Shown here one piece after another: positions 58,295 through 64,000 of a stretch of DNA of 64,000 nt. Position numbers and translations under genes: made by a program. The notes beneath the pieces were generated by a model, which saw nothing but the letters and a program-made list of their open reading frames with translations, was not told the DNA's origin and did no database searches. Each line of letters opens with the position of its first letter. Within the stretch, counting starts at the first letter, position 1. Origin of the DNA: Clostridiaceae bacterium (lineage in GTDB: Bacteria > Bacillota > Clostridia > Saccharofermentanales > DTU023); the NCBI GenBank assembly GCA_012518795.1, contig JAAYRL010000024.1:1-64000 (forward strand), in the 5' to 3' direction.

Positions 58295-60487
58295 ATGTTG
58301 CCGACAATTAATGAAATAATCGATCAGAAGTTTTCCGGTAATAAGGAATATCCGGATTTAGAAGGCGAGCGTATTATTAATCGAGAACTGAGTTGGATGG
58401 AGTTTAACCAAAGAGTGCTGGAAGAAGCTCAAGACTCAACGAATCCTCTTTATGAACGACTCAATTTTTTGGCGATTACATGTTCGAATCTGGATGAGCA
58501 TTTTATGGTAAGAGTTGCTTCTTTATATAATTTAATCGAAGCCGGTTCAGAAAAAAAAGATGATGCTAATATGACTCCGTCGGAACAATTAGAAGCATTA
58601 ATGGCTCGTTGTCATGAGTTTTATAAGGATCAATATAGAACATTTAATAAACAAATTATGCCGGCATTACAAGCGGAAGACATTTATTATTTGACTATGG
58701 ATGAAACAACTGAAATGGAATATGATTACTTGGCGAAATATTATGATAATAATATCTACCCGGTTTTAACTCCTTTGGCAGTTGATGCAGGAAGGCCTTT
58801 TCCTTTAATTCCAAATCAAAATCTGAATCTTTTTGTCACTTTTGAAAATCAAGAAGATCAACCTGACACTTTAGAATCAACTTTCTTTGCAATTGTGGAA
58901 GTACCGTCAATTCTGCCGAGATTAATTAAATTACCGGGTGAAGAGAAACGATTTGTTTTAATAGAGGATGTAATTGCAGAGTTTCTCAATCAGCTTTTCT
59001 ATAATCAAGAAATTGAATCAACTGCATGTTTCCGTGTAATGCGAAATGCAGACTATGAATTAGATGATGAAGAAATTTCTGATTTGATGATTGAAATGGA
59101 AGGAATTTTGTGGCAGCGAGAACGTGGTGGCATTATTCGTCTGGAAATTCAAAAAGAAGCCGGCAAAAGCATTCTCAATACTCTGCAAACCTTGATGGAT
59201 GTTCCGGACAAAGCTGTGTTTAGAATAAAAGGTCCGATTGATTTGAAATTTGTTGATGAGATTAGAGATTTATATCCTGATGCAAATTTACGTTATAAAA
59301 AATTTAATGGCCAAATAGCACCGGCTTTCGGTTCCGAGCGAGATCCGGATTGTTTCGAGATTATTCGTGATAAAGATTTGATTCTACATCATCCTTTTGA
59401 GTCATTTGATCCGACGATCAAAGTTATTCAGCAAGCATCGCAAGATCCCGATGTATTGGCGATTAAACAAACACTATATAGAGTCAGTGGAAATTCGCCT
59501 ATTGTTAAAGCGTTGGCGGATGCCGCGGAAAACGGCAAGCATGTCATGGTTTTACTTGAATTAAAGGCCAGATTTGATGAAGAAAGCAATATTCACTGGG
59601 CGAGACGTTTAGAGAGAGCCGGTTGTCATGTAATTTATGGTCTGAAAGGTCTGAAAACTCATAGTAAAATTACTATGATTGTCAGAAAGGAAGAATCCGG
59701 CATCAAGCGTTATGTTCATTTGGGAACCGGAAACTATAATGATATTACAGCAAGAATTTATACGGATTTCGGACTTTGGACAGCTTCCGAGCAAATAGGT
59801 CAGGATGCGACAGATTTCTTCAACATGATTTCCGGTTATTCGATACCTATGGGATGGCGCAAAATTATTCCGGCACCACGTTGGTTACGCAAAGAAACTC
59901 TCAGCAGAATTAGACAGGAACAAAAGTATGCTGAAGCGGGGCATCGAGCTGTAATCGTTGCAAAAATCAATTCTTTAATTGATTCTGAAATTATTGAAGC
60001 ACTATATTCTGCTTCACAAGCAGGAGTTAAAATCTGCTTGATTGTCCGAGGTATCTGCGGCTTGAAAGCCGGAGTTAAAGGTTTATCGGAGAATATTGAA
60101 GTACGCAGTTTAGTTGGCAGATTTTTGGAGCATAGCAGAATCTTCTATTATTATAATGATGGTCGTGAAGATATTTTCCTTTCCAGTGCGGACTGGATGC
60201 CACGCAATTTAGATCGACGTGTTGAAATTTTATTTCCGATTGAAGATGAGGAATGTCGTGAACGAGTTTTAGAAGTTCTGATTTATCAGATGTTGGATAC
60301 GGATCGAGCAAGAATTATGCAAGGGGATGGTTCATATATCAGATTTAGAGATCAGACTCCTGTAGAGGAACGAGTAGATTCACAAATTGCTCTGATGCAA
60401 TCAGCTATACAAGCAGCCGAAGAAGTTCGTCAACGCCCAATGAATTTTAATCGTTATGAACCATTATCGGCACCGGAGAATTATTAA
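58295..60487 (+). CDS. ppk1: polyphosphate kinase 1
   Basis: NRELSWMEFNQRVLEEAQD, RVASLYNLIEAG, IKQTLYRVSGNSPIVKALADAAENGKHVMVLLELKARFDEESNIHWAR, GLKTHSKI, HLGTGNYND. Confidence 0.95.
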   Translation: MLPTINEIIDQKFSGNKEYPDLEGERIINRELSWMEFNQRVLEEAQDSTNPLYERLNFLAITCSNLDEHFMVRVASLYNLIEAGSEKKDDANMTPSEQLEALMARCHEFYKDQYRTFNKQIMPALQAEDIYYLTMDETTEMEYDYLAKYYDNNIYPVLTPLAVDAGRPFPLIPNQNLNLFVTFENQEDQPDTLESTFFAIVEVPSILPRLIKLPGEEKRFVLIEDVIAEFLNQLFYNQEIESTACFRVMRNADYELDDEEISDLMIEMEGILWQRERGGIIRLEIQKEAGKSILNTLQTLMDVPDKAVFRIKGPIDLKFVDEIRDLYPDANLRYKKFNGQIAPAFGSERDPDCFEIIRDKDLILHHPFESFDPTIKVIQQASQDPDVLAIKQTLYRVSGNSPIVKALADAAENGKHVMVLLELKARFDEESNIHWARRLERAGCHVIYGLKGLKTHSKITMIVRKEESGIKRYVHLGTGNYNDITARIYTDFGLWTASEQIGQDATDFFNMISGYSIPMGWRKIIPAPRWLRKETLSRIRQEQKYAEAGHRAVIVAKINSLIDSEIIEALYSASQAGVKICLIVRGICGLKAGVKGLSENIEVRSLVGRFLEHSRIFYYYNDGREDIFLSSADWMPRNLDRRVEILFPIEDEECRERVLEVLIYQMLDTDRARIMQGDGSYIRFRDQTPVEERVDSQIALMQSAIQAAEEVRQRPMNFNRYEPLSAPENY

Positions 60488-60528
60488 TAGAATGAAATAC
60501 AGTTAATTATTTGACTTGGAGGACAATT

Positions 60529-61464
60529 ATGTCAAATCAACCTATTTTAGTTATATTAGCGGCAGGTATGGGATCACGTTATGGTGGACTTAAACAAATC
60601 GAACCGATTGGACCTAATGGAGAAATAATCATGGATTATTCTCTATATGATGCTTATCAAGCAGGTTTTAGAAGAGTTGTTTTTGTAATTAAAAAAGAAT
60701 TCGAACAAGAATTTGATGAGATTATCGGCAAGAGAATTTCGCGATATTTTTCGGTTCAATATGCTTTCCAAGATATTAATGATTTGCCTTACGGCTATAA
60801 CAATCCTGAAGAAAGAGTCAAACCCTGGGGGACATCGCATGCTTTACTGGCAGCTCGTGATATAATTGATGCTCCTTTTTGTGTAATTAATGCTGACGAT
60901 TATTATGGGCGCGAAGCATTTCAAATTGTTTATGATTTTTTAACTGAAATTGAAGAAAAATCGGCCGAATCAAAATCGCAATATTTGATGGTGGGCTATA
61001 AATTAATGAAGACATTAAGCAAATATGGTCATGTTTCAAGAGGAATTTGCGAAGTGGATTTGCAAGATAAGTTGATTCATATTGTTGAACGTAAGAAGAT
61101 TGTTGAACGAGATAATAAAGCTTTTATGACAGAAGATGATGGTCAGACCTGGGAAGAAATTCCGCATCAAAGTACAGTTTCAATGAATTTCTGGGGATTT
61201 GATATATCCTTAATAGATTATTTAAAAGCTCAATTTCCAACATTTTTAGATCAAGCTTTGGTTGAAAATCCCTTGAAAGCTGAGTTCTTGTTGCCGACAT
61301 CAATTGCAGAATTAATTTCAGCCGGTACAGTCGAAGTTGTTGTTAAAACCAGTCACGATCAATGGCACGGGGTCACATACAAAGAAGATAAACCGCAAGT
61401 AGAACAAGAAATCCAAAAATTAATCGATTCTGATGTCTATTCAAGTCCTTTATGGGAGGCTTAA
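60529..61464 (+). CDS. sugar-phosphate nucleotidyltransferase-like protein
   Basis: PILVILAAGMGSRYGGLKQIEPIGPNGEIIMDYSLYDA; FCVINADDYYG. Confidence 0.87.
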   Translation: MSNQPILVILAAGMGSRYGGLKQIEPIGPNGEIIMDYSLYDAYQAGFRRVVFVIKKEFEQEFDEIIGKRISRYFSVQYAFQDINDLPYGYNNPEERVKPWGTSHALLAARDIIDAPFCVINADDYYGREAFQIVYDFLTEIEEKSAESKSQYLMVGYKLMKTLSKYGHVSRGICEVDLQDKLIHIVERKKIVERDNKAFMTEDDGQTWEEIPHQSTVSMNFWGFDISLIDYLKAQFPTFLDQALVENPLKAEFLLPTSIAELISAGTVEVVVKTSHDQWHGVTYKEDKPQVEQEIQKLIDSDVYSSPLWEA

Positions 61465-63182
61465 TGTTTGATTTTCGTTTAGCAGTTGCAGAAACTATTG
61501 TAAATCAAACAGGGTTTGAGATTACTGAAATCTCGACTCTGATTGAAATACCACCGAAAGAAGATATGGGAGATTATGCTTTTCCGTGTTTTCGTTTAGC
61601 AAAAGAATTAAAGAAAAACCCGGCACAAATTGCTGCTGAGATTAGTGAGAAATTAAATGAGAATTCTCCACAATGGATGATAGAAACCAAAGCAGTTGGG
61701 CCATATTTGAATTTTTTCCTGAATCGTGGCTATTATGCATCAGTAGTATTGAAAACGATACTGTCCGAATTGGATTCCTATGGTAAATTGCAAATAGGAC
61801 AACAAAGAAATGTCATTGTTGAATATTCTTCACCGAATATTGCCAAACCTTTTCACGTCGGTCATGCCTATACAACTATTTTAGGTCAGGCTATAGGCAA
61901 TATTTATGATGCTTTAGGTTTCAATGTAATTCGGATGAATCATCTCGGTGATTATGGTACTCAATTCGGTAAACTAATTATTGCTTGGCGCTTATGGGGT
62001 GATGAAACCGCATTAGCTAAAGAACCGATTGCTGAATTAACCAGAGTATATGTCAAGTTTCATTCAGTACTTAAAGAGCAACCGGAGTTGGAAGATCAGG
62101 CTCGGGAAGCTTTCAAGCGTCTTGAAAATAAAGAGCCGGCAGAAGTTGAATTGTGGCAAAAATTCAGGGATTACAGTTTGCTTGAATTCAATCGTCTTTA
62201 TCAGAGAATGGGTATTAATTTCGACAACTATAACGGAGAAAGTTTTTATTCTGATTTAATACCTGAAGTTGTAGAAATATTGGAAGAAAAAGGTTTATTA
62301 GAAGAGAGCGAAGGTGCTCAAGTTGTAGATCTTGAAGAATATGACTTAAATCCATGTATTATCCTTAAATCTGACGGTACCACAATATATGCTTCACGTG
62401 ATATAGCCGCTATTCTTTATCGGGATCGAACATATGATTATTATAAAAATATTTATGTGGTGGGTTTGCCGCAAACCAATCATTTTCAACAAGTTTTTGC
62501 AGTTTTGAAAAAAGCCGATTTTGCCAAAGCTGATCAAAATATTCATGTCGGTTTTGGTTCTGTGAAATTCAAAGACGGTGATTTTTCAACCAGAAAAGGA
62601 AATGTTATTTTATTGGAAGAACTGTTAGATCAGAGTGTAGCCAAAACTAAAGATATTATTACCAAAAACAATCCGAATATGAGTCAGGACGAGATTGATC
62701 AAACAGCTGAAACAGTTGGATTGGCGGCTGTTAAATATACTTATCTTAAGAACGGTCGAGAACGTGACATTATGTTCGATTGGGATGAGATGCTCGATTT
62801 TGAGGGGGATACAGCTCCCTATTTGATGTATACGTATGCCAGAGCAAAAAGCATTTTACAAAAAGCGAATTTTGTAAGTGACGAGCAAAATGAAATTGAT
62901 TACAGTTTGTTAACGGAAGCTGATGAGTTCGGAATAATTAAAAACATGTATCAATATCCGGAAGTTTTGATTCAAGCAGCTGAAGAATTTGAACCCAGCA
63001 TCTTATTGCGAAAAATTTCTCAATTGGCTCGCAATTTCAATCGTTATTACCACAGCACACCCATTCTTAAGACTGAAGACACGGCATTACGTCAAGCTAG
63101 ATTAGTGTTGATTTTTGCTGTAAGTGTAGTTGTGAAAAACGGTTTAAGGTTAGCAGGTATCAATCCGGTAGAACGGATGTAG
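61464..63182 (+). CDS. argS: arginine-tRNA ligase
   Basis: VEYSSPNIAKPFHVGHAYTTILGQA (HVGH motif), NHLGDYGTQFGKLI, KDGDFSTRKGNVILLEELLD; start overlaps the previous stop (TAATG). Confidence 0.95.
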   Translation: MFDFRLAVAETIVNQTGFEITEISTLIEIPPKEDMGDYAFPCFRLAKELKKNPAQIAAEISEKLNENSPQWMIETKAVGPYLNFFLNRGYYASVVLKTILSELDSYGKLQIGQQRNVIVEYSSPNIAKPFHVGHAYTTILGQAIGNIYDALGFNVIRMNHLGDYGTQFGKLIIAWRLWGDETALAKEPIAELTRVYVKFHSVLKEQPELEDQAREAFKRLENKEPAEVELWQKFRDYSLLEFNRLYQRMGINFDNYNGESFYSDLIPEVVEILEEKGLLEESEGAQVVDLEEYDLNPCIILKSDGTTIYASRDIAAILYRDRTYDYYKNIYVVGLPQTNHFQQVFAVLKKADFAKADQNIHVGFGSVKFKDGDFSTRKGNVILLEELLDQSVAKTKDIITKNNPNMSQDEIDQTAETVGLAAVKYTYLKNGRERDIMFDWDEMLDFEGDTAPYLMYTYARAKSILQKANFVSDEQNEIDYSLLTEADEFGIIKNMYQYPEVLIQAAEEFEPSILLRKISQLARNFNRYYHSTPILKTEDTALRQARLVLIFAVSVVVKNGLRLAGINPVERM

Positions 63183-63186
63183 TGTA

Positions 63187-64000
63187 ATGGTAGAGAATTT
63201 TTCAGATCTTACATATATCAGACCTGATTTTTCTGAGATTTCGCAAATTTCTCGAGAACTAATTAAACGATTAAAAAAGTTTGTACCAAATGTGTCGAAA
63301 ATTCAATCGCTTTTTGATCGGTTTTCAGAAGAATATCTAAATTTTTTCTCGATGTTTAATCTATGTTCAATTTTGCGATATACCGGAGATGATTCTACTG
63401 ATTACTTTGAAGAATATAATATTTTATCGGATAATATTTCAAAATTACAGAATTATTATAATAAAGTTTTCTCGATTATTGCAGATCAGAATTTAAGATT
63501 TGAAGATGATACTTTAACCCATGTCTCTATCATTAACGCTGCACGCAGAATAGCCTTGACGGAGGCTAAAGTTGATAAAGACATACTTGATCAAGAACAT
63601 CAATTAATTGATAGAAATCGTAATTTTATAAAGAGTATAGCTATTGATATCGAAACGATTGAACCCGGAACATACTCCTATTTAGAACACCAAGATACAA
63701 AAACATATAAAATTTATATTGAAGAGCTGAATAATTGGCTGAGATTAGCAAATGCTGACACCAGAGTGCAAATTTATTATAAGTTTAGTCAAAAACTACT
63801 CGGATTTGCGGAAGAACGCGAGCAAGAATTTCACGAGTTAGTTAATAATCGTAAGCAACAAGCCGTACAGAGCAATCAAACTTATTTTGATTATATCACA
63901 GCAAAAAATAAGGGATACGGTTATTCAAGAAAACAATTAGTACTGTTCAAGAAATATTTACATGAGTATTTTTTACCGCTAATTGAGGAAATAATATCTT
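63187..64000 (+). CDS. M3-family oligoendopeptidase-like protein, N-terminal part, truncated by the window end
   Basis: Open frame from ATG 63187 to the window end: MVENFSDLTYIRPDFSEISQISRELIKRLKKF...; the HExxH region is not in the window. Absent from the ORF track because it has no stop. Confidence 0.65.
   Translation, partial: MVENFSDLTYIRPDFSEISQISRELIKRLKKFVPNVSKIQSLFDRFSEEYLNFFSMFNLCSILRYTGDDSTDYFEEYNILSDNISKLQNYYNKVFSIIADQNLRFEDDTLTHVSIINAARRIALTEAKVDKDILDQEHQLIDRNRNFIKSIAIDIETIEPGTYSYLEHQDTKTYKIYIEELNNWLRLANADTRVQIYYKFSQKLLGFAEEREQEFHELVNNRKQQAVQSNQTYFDYITAKNKGYGYSRKQLVLFKKYLHEYFLPLIEEIIS

Overview
The window is a low-GC, Firmicutes/Clostridia-like chromosomal segment. It is densely coding and mostly housekeeping: ROK kinase, truA, pncB, a MacAB-type efflux set, proBA, a heterodimeric ABC exporter, tRNA-Gly and tRNA-Arg, hppA, azlCD, htpG, rsmA, zapA, dut, tsaD, smpB, an MMPL transporter, zur-znuACB, pfk, ppx-ppk1 and argS. 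No phage, IS element, CRISPR array or rRNA was recognised. Observations I consider worth follow-up: (1) an intact 1233-codon PurL (FGAM synthase) homologue directly downstream of htpG. It has apparently lost the catalytic motifs of both the synthetase and glutaminase domains (GICNG-type nucleophile motif reads GIGNG), so it looks like a maintained pseudoenzyme. (2) Two intergenic arrays, 31 kb apart, of a fixed-length 56-nt imperfect palindrome (5'-TGCACACTATTTAAG...AGTGTGCA) repeated every 91-92 nt. (3) Several short tandem repeats whose unit contains the last codons and stop codon of the upstream gene (proB, znuA-like, ABC exporter). (4) Two genes whose N-terminal motifs and Shine-Dalgarno sequences imply AUU/AUC starts, missed by the ORF caller. 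(5) A 47-bp Fur/Zur-type palindrome and a duplicated TetR-type operator. All family calls come from reading translated sequence and recalled motifs; no database search was run.
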